IMG/VR virus record: IMGVR_UViG_3300005613_000071
Span: 1-60,342 of that record
Reading direction: 5' to 3' (one strand)
DNA: 60,342 bases
Source: a virus
The position numbers and the translations under genes were made by a program. Under the pieces are notes generated by a model. That model did not search any database and was not told the DNA's origin. It saw nothing but the letters and a program-made list of their open reading frames with translations. The first letter of the stretch is position 1; the number at the start of each line of letters is the position of its first letter. Of this stretch, positions 14,758 through 24,600 are shown one piece after another.

Positions 14758-16656
14758 ATGAAAACCATTATCACTACCCTCTTACTGGCAATTACCTTTT
14801 CGAGCATAGCTCAAGAATGTAGCCTATTAGTGCCTGATAACGTTAGAGTTATGGGCATGAATCGAACCGATGTAAACCTCGCTGAGGTTGACACCGTTGT
14901 ACTACCCATCGTGTTCCACATCGTACACACTGGAGCAGGAGAAGAAAATAACATCTCCGACGAGCAGATCATGTCGCAGGTCGATGTTCTCAACGAAGAG
15001 TTCGCAGACAGTAAGATCCAGTTCTGCATGGCTTCTCGTGACCCTGAAGGCAACCCCACTAACGGCATCACTCGCACGGACTATAGCTCCAATGAGGATT
15101 ACATGATGGATGGTATCAGTAATGGATCAGGTAGCGGAGCCGACCAGACACAGCTCAAGAGCGACGTCGGTTGTTGGAATCCTTCTGAGTACATCAACTA
15201 CTATGTCGTCACTGAAATCAACGGAAACGACGGGGGCTGGGGCATTCAGGGTTTTGCCTACCTCGGTCCCACTGGTGACTGCCGAGACGGTGTCGTGTGT
15301 CTGTATAACGTGACTGGAAACGTAGGCACACTCAAGGCTGGGCGTGAGCTTGGGCTCACTGGGGTTCATGAGATGGGGCACCACCTCACATTGTGGCACA
15401 CGTTCAGCAATAGCAATGACTGCGACGAAACAAACTGCGAAACTCAGGGGGACCAAGTGTGCGACACCCCGCCAACAACACCTAACGACATCGGGTGCCA
15501 GACTGCTGATTGTCCAGACGCCTTGATTGAGAACTTCATGGACTACACGCCAGAGACTTGCCGAGAGAGCTTTACCGTGGGTCAGTCGGAGCGCATGCAC
15601 GAGTGCCTTCAAACATCTAGATCAGGCCTAGTAGATAACTTGTCATGCGTGCCTGTTGTAGACTACGACGCCACCGCATTGACAGCCTACTATCAGCAAG
15701 AGTGGTGCACCCCAACCCAAGACATCTGGATTGATGTGGTAAACCAAGGCACTCTGACTATCCCCATGCTTGACGTGCAGCTCTATGTCAACGGCAACGA
15801 ATATGTACAGACTTTGTTTGATGTGCCTGTTGGCACTTCGGAAGTGTTCTTTCCTGACGTGTATGTAGATGGGGCTCAGATGTTTGAGGTTCAGACTATT
15901 AGCGACGTTGACCAATACCAAGACAACGACTACGCATGGTGGCCCATCTCTACAGTTTCGGGTGAGCTGCTAGACATCGTGGTTGGTACAGACAACTGGG
16001 CTAACGAAGTAGACTGGGTGCTGTATGACGATGATGGGGAGGTTGTGATTGGTGATGGGAACTATCCCTTTGGATACGCCACTTACGTGTATGAAGCGTG
16101 CGTGAACGAGGGATGCTACACCTTCGAAGCGACCGACACCAATGGAGATGGCATGTGTTCTCTTGACTTTGGCAACGATGGGGTGTGTGATATTGGGGGT
16201 GATGGTATTACAATCTCAGTAGGTGATAACGTAATCCTTGCTACAGGTCAGACCGAATACTCTCTGTTTGACACAACGTTCTGCTTCACTATCGGAAGCT
16301 GTCCTCTAGACTTTGATGGCAACGGAGCCGTAGGTAATGGAGACATACTTGAGATGATGCTTGAGTATGGATGCAGCAGCGGATGCCAAACAGATCCAAA
16401 CAATGACGGAATCGTAAACGTCATGGACCTGCTCTACATACTGACCAGTCTTGGTGACTGCCCCCTCGAACAAGAATTCTCTGTGGGTATGCTCAAGGAC
16501 TTAACCATTACCGCAGCTTCATCGGGCGGGGTCGGAAGAGATCCGCGTATCTACGATATGACTGGACGTCAGGTTCAAGGACCGCTAGAGAACCTTGCTA
16601 CTGGAGTGTACATCCTGAAGTGGAAGAGTCTAACCAAAAAAGTTTTCGTACAATGA
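14758..16656 (+). CDS. Secreted M43-family zinc metalloprotease with dockerin-like repeats and T9SS type A signal
   Basis: The 632-residue protein starts with a Sec signal peptide (residues 1-19, ending SIAQ). The pappalysin/cytophagalysin-type catalytic site is HEMGHHLTLWH at 204-214, with zinc ligands H204, H208 and H214, base E205, and the Met-turn methionine near residue 261 (FMDY). Disulphide-rich loops follow. A beta-sandwich and a cysteine-rich beta domain come next, then two calcium-binding dockerin-like loops (about 518-560; DFDGNGAVGNGD and DPNNDGIVNVMD). The C terminus (about 595-632; MTGRQV, LATGVYILKW, KKVFVQ) is a T9SS type A sorting domain. The protein would be exported by the host's type IX system. 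A signal peptide plus T9SS tail is very unusual for a phage gene. Possible roles are altering the host surface or digesting external protein; both are inference. Confidence 0.88.
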   Translation: MKTIITTLLLAITFSSIAQECSLLVPDNVRVMGMNRTDVNLAEVDTVVLPIVFHIVHTGAGEENNISDEQIMSQVDVLNEEFADSKIQFCMASRDPEGNPTNGITRTDYSSNEDYMMDGISNGSGSGADQTQLKSDVGCWNPSEYINYYVVTEINGNDGGWGIQGFAYLGPTGDCRDGVVCLYNVTGNVGTLKAGRELGLTGVHEMGHHLTLWHTFSNSNDCDETNCETQGDQVCDTPPTTPNDIGCQTADCPDALIENFMDYTPETCRESFTVGQSERMHECLQTSRSGLVDNLSCVPVVDYDATALTAYYQQEWCTPTQDIWIDVVNQGTLTIPMLDVQLYVNGNEYVQTLFDVPVGTSEVFFPDVYVDGAQMFEVQTISDVDQYQDNDYAWWPISTVSGELLDIVVGTDNWANEVDWVLYDDDGEVVIGDGNYPFGYATYVYEACVNEGCYTFEATDTNGDGMCSLDFGNDGVCDIGGDGITISVGDNVILATGQTEYSLFDTTFCFTIGSCPLDFDGNGAVGNGDILEMMLEYGCSSGCQTDPNNDGIVNVMDLLYILTSLGDCPLEQEFSVGMLKDLTITAASSGGVGRDPRIYDMTGRQVQGPLENLATGVYILKWKSLTKKVFVQ

Positions 16657-17669
16657 AAAAGCTACTGTGGTTCCTGATCCCCGTGCTGTCTTACGGGCAG
16701 GGGATATGCGACATAGAGATCCTTGGGTTCAACCCCATCTCTACAGACATGACGATAGTCATTAATGGTGGGTACTGCACTCCTGAGGCAGGTGATTCTA
16801 TTGGTGAGTTCCTTCTTAGTATAGCCTTCAATCCAGCCCTCGAAGACAACGGGGATTGGGGGTGCATATATCCTAACGGATGGGCATACCTCATCTTCCC
16901 GCTTAACTTTCCTGGCTTTGACATCGGGGAAGGTGATGACGGCATGCTTCAGACAGGAGACACGGTGTCCTTCGCCCTCAATGAAATCCCAACCTTCGGG
17001 AGCGGGACAGCCTACTGCTGGATAGAGATCATGCAGAGTGGAGCTTACTTTGAGGAGTGCTTGGTTATATCTGTATGGCAGATCAACGACAGCAACCCGC
17101 TTGATGGGAGCAACACTGGCATTGGTGGGTTCCCGTATCCTGATGCAGACATATTCAACTCATGGATAATGTGGAGCTTGAACGGAGCCTGTTCACCACC
17201 GCCTCCACCCATCGTGTACGGATGCACGGATATGTTCGCGTACAACTACAACTTTGTAGCGTCTCAAGATGATGGAACGTGCGTCTATCAGGGATGCCAA
17301 GACCCGCTTGCGCTTAACTATTGCGAAGAGTGCGAGGTAGAAGGGCCTTGTATTTATGAACCCCCAGGAGGAGAGGATTGCAGTGACCCGCTAATCTTTA
17401 TTGCAAATACGTTTAGTCCTAACAACGACGGCCTCAACGACTACTGGAAGGTGGTGACTAGAGCTGAGTGCTGGCTGACATGGGAGTTACGCATATACAA
17501 CAGGTGGGGTACGCTCGTATGGATGAGCTATGACCCTGATGCTAAGTGGCTAGGGGAAAGGCTTGACGCCTTTGTTCCTGACGGTGTGTATACGTGGGCT
17601 CTTAAGGCTAAGACTTACGAGTCAACGAAGGTTGTTGACATGGCTGGACAGATAACGATATTTCGTTAA
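16653..17669 (+). CDS. Secreted protein with CHU_C (T9SS type B) C-terminal domain
   Basis: The start at ATG 16653 overlaps the protease stop (ATGA) and gives a clean signal peptide (residues 1-17, MKKLLWFLIPVLSYGQG). A beta-rich domain spans about 20-185. A cysteine repeat region at about 187-240 has the GCTD-FAYNYN and GCQDPLALNY motifs seen in surface proteins of Flavobacteriales. The last 85 residues are the gliding-motility-associated CHU_C domain: FSPNNDGLND, WELRIYNRWG, PDGVYTW. That domain directs T9SS export of type B cargo. With the protease it forms a two-gene secretion operon. Recent acquisition from a host is likely but not proven. Confidence 0.85.
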   Translation: MKKLLWFLIPVLSYGQGICDIEILGFNPISTDMTIVINGGYCTPEAGDSIGEFLLSIAFNPALEDNGDWGCIYPNGWAYLIFPLNFPGFDIGEGDDGMLQTGDTVSFALNEIPTFGSGTAYCWIEIMQSGAYFEECLVISVWQINDSNPLDGSNTGIGGFPYPDADIFNSWIMWSLNGACSPPPPPIVYGCTDMFAYNYNFVASQDDGTCVYQGCQDPLALNYCEECEVEGPCIYEPPGGEDCSDPLIFIANTFSPNNDGLNDYWKVVTRAECWLTWELRIYNRWGTLVWMSYDPDAKWLGERLDAFVPDGVYTWALKAKTYESTKVVDMAGQITIFR

Positions 17670-17974
17670 TTGCAATCCTTCTGACGCAGATCATCGACTA
17701 GAATCTCTAAGCGGGCTACGTCTCTTTCTACGTGGTTGAGCCTGAGGTTTTGCTCTGCGTCGTCAGGCAAGCTGCCCATCTCGCCTCTAGGCCACTTGAT
17801 CCTAAACTCTGAGTTCAGTTCGATCTCTTGGTTGTGACGCATCTTATCTATCTCTAGATGCGAAATCCTTTCCATGATTGTGAAGTATCCCCACACAGCA
17901 CCGCCAACTCCAACTACAATCTGGATCAGCCACTTGATATTTATTCCGAAGCTCGTGCTATCGTCTAATTTCAT
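17666..17974 (-). CDS. Small membrane protein (102 aa), lysis region
   Basis: A single membrane helix (about residues 13-32) precedes a polar helical region that includes a coiled-coil-like C terminus (about 76-99). It overlaps the convergent secreted-protein gene by 4 bp and the next gene by 4 bp. It is the last gene of a three-gene set with the holin, so a role as accessory holin, antiholin or spanin-like protein is plausible. No family is recognised with certainty. Confidence 0.6.
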   Translation of the reverse strand: MKLDDSTSFGINIKWLIQIVVGVGGAVWGYFTIMERISHLEIDKMRHNQEIELNSEFRIKWPRGEMGSLPDDAEQNLRLNHVERDVARLEILVDDLRQKDCN

Positions 17975-18183
17975 TGAACCTGGTTCTTGGCCAAGAGGAG
18001 TTTAATCTCCTGGATGTCCGCCATAAGTTTTTTGAAATCAGATTTAAATTCTTTATTGTCCGCTTCGAGAGCGTATACCCTTGAGCTAAGCTTGTTATAG
18101 TCCGCCTGGAACTTAATCCACCCGCCGACAAGCGTGCCAGCTACGGCAAGAAACTCGAAGTGAGATAGATATTGTTCAATCAT
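17971..18183 (-). CDS. Small membrane protein with coiled coil (70 aa), lysis region
   Basis: The N-terminal hydrophobic segment (about residues 8-24) is followed by a long heptad-patterned helix (about 28-65). It lies between the holin and another small membrane protein with 4-bp overlaps. This pairing of two single-helix proteins is compatible with an antiholin or spanin-like role. No lipobox is present. Confidence 0.55.
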   Translation of the reverse strand: MIEQYLSHFEFLAVAGTLVGGWIKFQADYNKLSSRVYALEADNKEFKSDFKKLMADIQEIKLLLAKNQVQ

Positions 18184-18623
18184 TTCTTGGACTTTTCTAT
18201 GGTCCTACCAGCGAAGTAGGCACCAAATGATGTTAGCATAAGTATCTCCAGCAAAGATACATAACTTTCTTTGACGTTAAATGGCAGATAATCAAGTGAA
18301 TCCAGGACCATAGTCACCATAAACATGCTCATCAAAGCAATCAAAGTTACAGGGCGTATGTACTTAGCGAGCTTGATGTCGCTGTTCATGTCCGCCTTCC
18401 ATCTCTCAGTAACGTTGTTCTGGAATGCAATCTCTGCGTCAATCTTTGCCTTGACTTCTTCTGGACTCAAGTCAGGGTATTGCTTGTCAATAAGGTTCTT
18501 TACAACACCCAGCGCACCCTGATCTGGCAAGAGATCCCCCACTGTATCCAATACGTTAGGGGCCTTCTCTTTAAGCCACTTGCCAAGGCTGGTATCTTTA
18601 ATCTTCTTGCTTTCCTGACTCAT
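18180..18623 (-). CDS. Holin of the three-transmembrane (GTA-holin-like) type
   Basis: The 147-residue protein has the segment ERWKADMNSDIKLAKYIRPVT near the middle, typical of the three-helix phage holin family. Two clear membrane helices follow (about residues 90-110 and 121-141). The N-terminal part is soluble. Holins form membrane lesions that release the endolysin at the end of infection. The gene overlaps the giant virion-protein gene by 26 bp and the next small membrane gene by 4 bp. The predicted muralytic enzymes are far away, at 53914-55209. Confidence 0.7.
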   Translation of the reverse strand: MSQESKKIKDTSLGKWLKEKAPNVLDTVGDLLPDQGALGVVKNLIDKQYPDLSPEEVKAKIDAEIAFQNNVTERWKADMNSDIKLAKYIRPVTLIALMSMFMVTMVLDSLDYLPFNVKESYVSLLEILMLTSFGAYFAGRTIEKSKK

Positions 18624-21600
18624 AGATTTCTTGCATGATGTCGAGGATTGCTACGGTGTGGTTTCTGAAACCTCTCCCGTCAAACTCCTTGACTGAGTTG
18701 TACTTATCATTAATCTCATCGAGAGCCTCAACCTTTTCGTCATCGTTCATCATCTCATACTGAACGCTGTTCATCAGGTTCTCGACGTCTTGATATCTTT
18801 CTTTACCAGCCACAGCCATGAGGCTGTTCATCTGCTCCGTGTTGAAGTAAACCCCGCTCTGCACGAACTTCTCATCATTAAGGAAGGTGTAGTTCTTGCC
18901 GAGCATACGGAGAGCCATCAGTTCTTTTTTGCTTGTCACGTCTGGAACGCTCACCTTGCGCTTCTTGGCAAAGGATGGGGTTGATACCACTTTAGAAACT
19001 GTTTCGGTAGATTCGAACAGCCTGTAGATTTCCTGAGATACTGGGTCATCCTCGCCTTGTCTAAGCTTGGTCACATCAAACAACTGATACATCCATCCAA
19101 CATTGCCTCGTGGGTTCTGCTTGATAGGGTTGCCCTTCCAGTCTACACGAACAGGGATGTCTGCACCTCCAAACGTCCGATCTTTGATCGTGTATTCTAG
19201 GTTAGCCATAAGTCTCTCTGCGCGGTCCATGTCCTTGGTGATGCGTCTGTCTGGCAGGAACTCTCTCTGAGCTCTGTAGATAGCGCTAAACTGGTTTGGA
19301 AGTATGACTGACATACCTACGTTTGCGATGCTGTTCAAGAGGTTATCAGAGGATCTCTCTACCTCCCCGCCAGCGAGGATCTGCAAGAAGTCATTGAGCC
19401 CCTGCAAGAAGCTCTGCTCCATCATGGATCCAGCGGCAGTCAAAGGGCCTATGCTTACCATGTCTGAGAACATGTGTTTAGCAAAGTCAATAGCTCCATC
19501 GTACTCACGTTCCCTCACTTCTTCTTTGTCATACCCTACTGCAACAGCGGCCATCAACGCTCCAGGAAGCCCGAGCTTCATGTAGTTGACGAACACGTCA
19601 TCATCTTGCTTCGACGCATCCTCTCCAGAAAGCATGCGCTTAAGGGCTGAGATGTTTATACTAGTAGGGGGGAACTGGTCGTAAGCAAGGTTCTTCTCTT
19701 CGTCCTCATCCCACTGCACTGGACCAGACAGGATACCCTCAGACAACAGCATCACCGCTGTCTCTGTTACCACGGCTCCGATCATAGCCTTGGCCACGTG
19801 TCTCGAAGCCTCGTCAAGATTGCCCTTCTTCATTTCGCTTGAGGCTCTGGCCGCAGCTACAATAGGTGACGCAAACGTAGCGCTCTCGATAAGGATGTTA
19901 GCTGGCGTGCTACGGAACGGAATCATAAACCTAAGCAAGGCCTTTGCTGTTTGCTCACCGTTGATGTATGGCAACATGTCCAGGGCTTCACCCATCTTGC
20001 GCTCCACAAAGCCTATGCTTTCGTTTACACCCTTAGAGAATGCAGTCTCCTCTTGGAATGTGATTCTACGCCCAGCGCCTCTAGCCTTCTCAGCATTCTT
20101 TCGTGGTGGGTGCTTTAGGAAATCGGCCAACGCCTCACCCTCAAGCCCCATCTCCATGGCCTGCTCGTACAGATTCTTATCTTCAAAATACTTTCTGAAC
20201 GGCGTGTCACCCAGAGACAACAGACGGAACATTACCTCTGCTGGAACTCCGAACGACCCCTGTACTGCCAACTTAAGTCGTTGGCTAGGTGGGATATCCT
20301 TTCCGCTGATAGCAGCCATCATAGATCTAAACGGCATGAGGCCTCTCGACTGTCGCCACTCCGTCGTGTCTTTGTCTTGGCCCGTGATGACTTGATCGAT
20401 GGTATCGACGAAGTTCTCGCCCATGTGACTCATGGCGTAGAAGTACGCGCCAAGAGATACACGCCTGTCGGCGTCATACTCTTTGCCAGCCAGCCTTGAC
20501 AATGACGACATGAAGGCTTTGACAGGAGCGGCGGTAATGTCGACTCCTACATCAAGGATAGAGTTTACCCCGTTGGCTTCGATGTTAGTAACTTGAGACA
20601 TGGTGGTCAACAGGTTTCCTTGAGCAATCTGACCAAGTAGCTCGCCCCATCCGCGCTCAATAACTACGTTGGTGAACGTATCCATCTCTCTTTCTACAGC
20701 CTTCAGGCGCTTGACGGCGTCTTCAAGTTCCTTTCCTACCTTCTCTCCACGTATGGCCCTTGTCTCAAGGTCTTCCACCTGAGCCTGGGCCTGGAACATC
20801 TGACCAGCCAAGTCATCGAGACGCTTGGCTTGCTCCTCAGTTAGCTTGTTTCCTTTGGCTTCTGCTGCCGCCGTGATGATAGACACCAATCCTTTTGGCG
20901 AGCTCCTCTTTACCTCTCTAAAATGGCGAAGCAATCGTCCAGCGGTAGTGCCCATAGATGACATCTCAGCAATAAGGTCTGGGATGATGTCTGCCTCTCC
21001 CCTAGCTACAGCTCTTGCAAGCCTCTCTGCTTGAGCGAGAACGCCGAGGTTGTCGTTCATAGTAGAGATTCTTCCAAGCTGTTCGTCATTGACGATGTCG
21101 ATAAGCTCTTGGTCAGTAAGGTCCTGGACATCTTTCTTTAAAGACTTAAGCTTCTGTGGAGTAATGTAGTTGCGAGGATCCTTAACGATCTTGGTTCTAA
21201 TGTCTGGATCAAAGCGTCCCTTCTGGCGACTAGCCGTCTGACGCATCTTCTTCTTCGTAGCTGTTGCAATCGATGCACGCTCTACTGCATCAGCCATGTT
21301 AGCCGCCACCTGAGACTCGCTGACCGCAACATCAGAAGGTACAACCATATTGTCGTATGCCGCCTCAAGAGCTTCGCGTGAATCAAACTCCATACCAAGC
21401 ACACCCTTGGCGTACCCCTCAAAGCGAGCGACAGCCTTGTCATACTTGGCCCCGCGAGTAGTTCTCTTGATTCTAGATTCTTCTGACTCGATTGTGCCTC
21501 TATCCAGGATTGGGTCTGACATATCGTAGTACTCAATCTTACCTCTCAGGTATACGTCGTTACCGATGATAGTAGCTTCTTCAGCCGACTTAACTGGACG

Positions 21601-24600
21601 TCCAGCCATATCAACAAACACGTTGTGGCTGAATGGGTTAAACTTAACTCTAACCCCGTCATAGTTGAGGTCAGTGCCTGAACCCACAAACTCACCATTG
21701 ACACTAGCCATCGGGAACTTGTTTTCTTGGAACGTAACAATCTTCTCTCTTGCGTTTTGATTTACATAAAGCTCTACGTTCTTAACCGTTACTGCTGGAG
21801 CGTATGTCAATGCTTCGCCGCTAGCAGTCTTGTCGTGCACGGTCTGCACTGGAACGCCAGTGTTCTTCATGACGTTGAGGTTGAGTCGGATACCTACCTT
21901 TTTCCCTGGCTCTATGTTGACTCCCTTAGCCAGGATGCGTCGTGAAGTAGCATCTGTTGACAACGCCTCATCGACTACAGTCTTGGATATCTTTACACTT
22001 GCACCCCTGACCTTAGTCATGGTGCCAACGTCTTTAGTTCTTGTTCTGAAGAGGCTGTTCTCTGCTGCATCTATGGTCTTGCCTTCGAGCTTGGTGTTAA
22101 GCTTTCTTCCTGGGGTAGGCATAACCTTCTCTGTAATTGGGTCTACGTTATCGAAAGACAAAGCCAGCTGATCACCAGGGACAGCATCCAACCCAACTGT
22201 GTTTGCGTCAGATCCGATAGACCGCTCCATCGCTGACTTGTAGTCGCTAATGAATGGCCTTCCTTGGTAGCTACTCATGGAGTACACGCCGTCGTGATAC
22301 ATGAGTTGCTGTACTTGGAATGGAGTCAACCCCATCTTTTTAGCAACCTTCTTCACAAACAGAGTAGACTCTGAATCATCATAGACGTCAAAATCTCTGA
22401 GCCTTTCAATCTGATTTCCAACCAGCTCTTTATAGATTCTAGCTGCGCCGTTTCTTACCTTGTCGTCACCCTTAGACTTGAGGTCTCTGATGGTGGCAAA
22501 CACCTCGGCATCAGAAGCCATTGCGTTCACGTCTGCTCCTAGCGCATTTAAGCGGGCAATAGCTGACGTTCTTACATCTTCTGATATGACTAGGCCCTCG
22601 GAGTAATCAACTTGATTAAACCTGCCTCTAAATACGTTGAACTGATCACGGAAGTGTCCGTCTTTAGGGATGGCATTCTTATCTCCAGTGTTTCCAAGGT
22701 ACAGATCTGCAAGCTTAGTTGTGTTTGCTCCGATCATAGACGCCAAGGCTGGGATGTTGCGAGAATCTCTCTTCTTGGCGGACTTGATGAATTGCTCCTC
22801 GTTCAACTTGCCGTCGATGTAGTACTGCTTGAAGATCTCGTTAATGTCAGACAAGTGTTTAGCCATGGTGTTAGCTCTGTCGCCTCGAACCATGCCGAGG
22901 GTACCGTCTTGTTCTCTCTTTGAGATGGCTTCAATCCTTCCTGGGGAGATGAACTCAGTAGCTCCGCTCTGCACGCGCTTGAGCCCAGCCTTAAATAGCT
23001 GCAAGCTTAGGTTTAAGTTTGGATCGATCTGAGACCCATTGGACGTGTATGACACGAGAAGGTCGTACATCATTTTAAAATCCATTGGATTGACCTCTAT
23101 TGATTCGTCAGCCGCAATAGACTTCATGACCTCGGACCTGCCCTCCTCGTAGTTACCTACTGCATCAGCCACGTCGGTGTTATGATCGTGAATCAAGTGT
23201 TGACGCAAGATGTCTAGTGACTGAGCAGCAATATCCACGCTCTGTTCGAGTGTTGGGTTATCGCCAATCTGCTGCTTAACCAAGCTGCTCTCCATTTGAA
23301 GCAACGATGACTTGTCATTAATCGAGCACGTTCCAGCACCAACCGCGCACAAGGCTCTGGCCTTGTCTCGAAGCTGTGCTTGGTATCTAGTAGACACCTC
23401 TGGGTCTGATACTATCCTGTCCGTAAAGGCGTACGCGGCTCTCTCAGTCACCCCGTCAGAGTCGTCGACGCCGAACTCTTCGTTGGCTTGCTGATATGCT
23501 TCTTGCACTTCCTCAAGGGTGGCGTAATCGTGGATGATGTCGTAAGCAAAGTCCTCCTTGGTGTAGTACTTGTCAACCTTTTGTTGTTCAATCTCATAGA
23601 TCGCATCCACCCTGTCTTGATCCATGGTCTTTACGATACGTTCAAGAGCAGAGATGTAATCCTTACCCATGTATGGCGGCTCACCCTTTGTCTTGCGTCG
23701 CTCTATATTGAGAAGCTTCGTAAACTTAGGCAGGATGTCTCTTTTGATCGAGTCTTTTTCTTTGGCTACGCGCGCTTTATCTTCTTTATATACTGGGGGC
23801 CGAAGCTTCCAGCTCTTCATGACGTCAGCATTGACAGGCTCTGTACTCCCGTCTGGCTTAACTAGCTCAAATTGTCCATACCTAACACTGCCCTTGCCCT
23901 TGCCCATGTCAGTGGCGTACTTCCACCAGTTAATGAAGTCCCACTTGCCGTTGAAAGTCTTCTCTTCTACGAATGAATTAGACGGACCGCCAAACCTATC
24001 ATAGAGCCCTCTTACATACTTGATTTTAAATGATCCACTCTCAGGAAGTTTGGACGGAGACAGAGCTGCTCTCTCAGTCGTGGTTTCTGCTGCTGTCTCT
24101 GACACAACAAAAGCCTCGCCAGTTTTAAGAGATCGCTGCAACTTCTGAAGAATAGGCTTAGCCTGCGAGATGTCCTCGATAAGCATAGCGTCCCGTCCAA
24201 GGGTGGCCTTCATGAACTTGTTGATGGCTACTCTGATGCGGTCAAGAAGATTCGGATCGGAGTAATCGTAGTTAAGGAGTTCTGTAAAGTATTCTACGAT
24301 CTGCTCTTCTGTAACCTCTTGCTCTTTTGCGTTGCGAACTTTACGATACAAGTCGCCCTTCTGCTCCACAATAGAGACGAGCTCTTCCTTGCCTGAGTTC
24401 CGAGCTATACCTTCGAGTTCATCGATCAGTCCGTACACCACCTTGGGGTTGTTCTTGTACGCCTTTCTCAGGGCTGGGCCTATGGTAGTGTGGAGCACCT
24501 CCTCTACAATAACTGCTCGTGGGTCCTTGCCACTCTTTCTAGATTCAGCTAGCCGCTTAGCATTCAGGTGTATTTCAATGCTCCCGTCTGGATTGTTTAC

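Noticed and set aside
21282-21740. Additional minus-strand frames within the giant gene region
   Set aside because: They lie in other frames of the 2975-residue gene and have no start signals or domain patterns.
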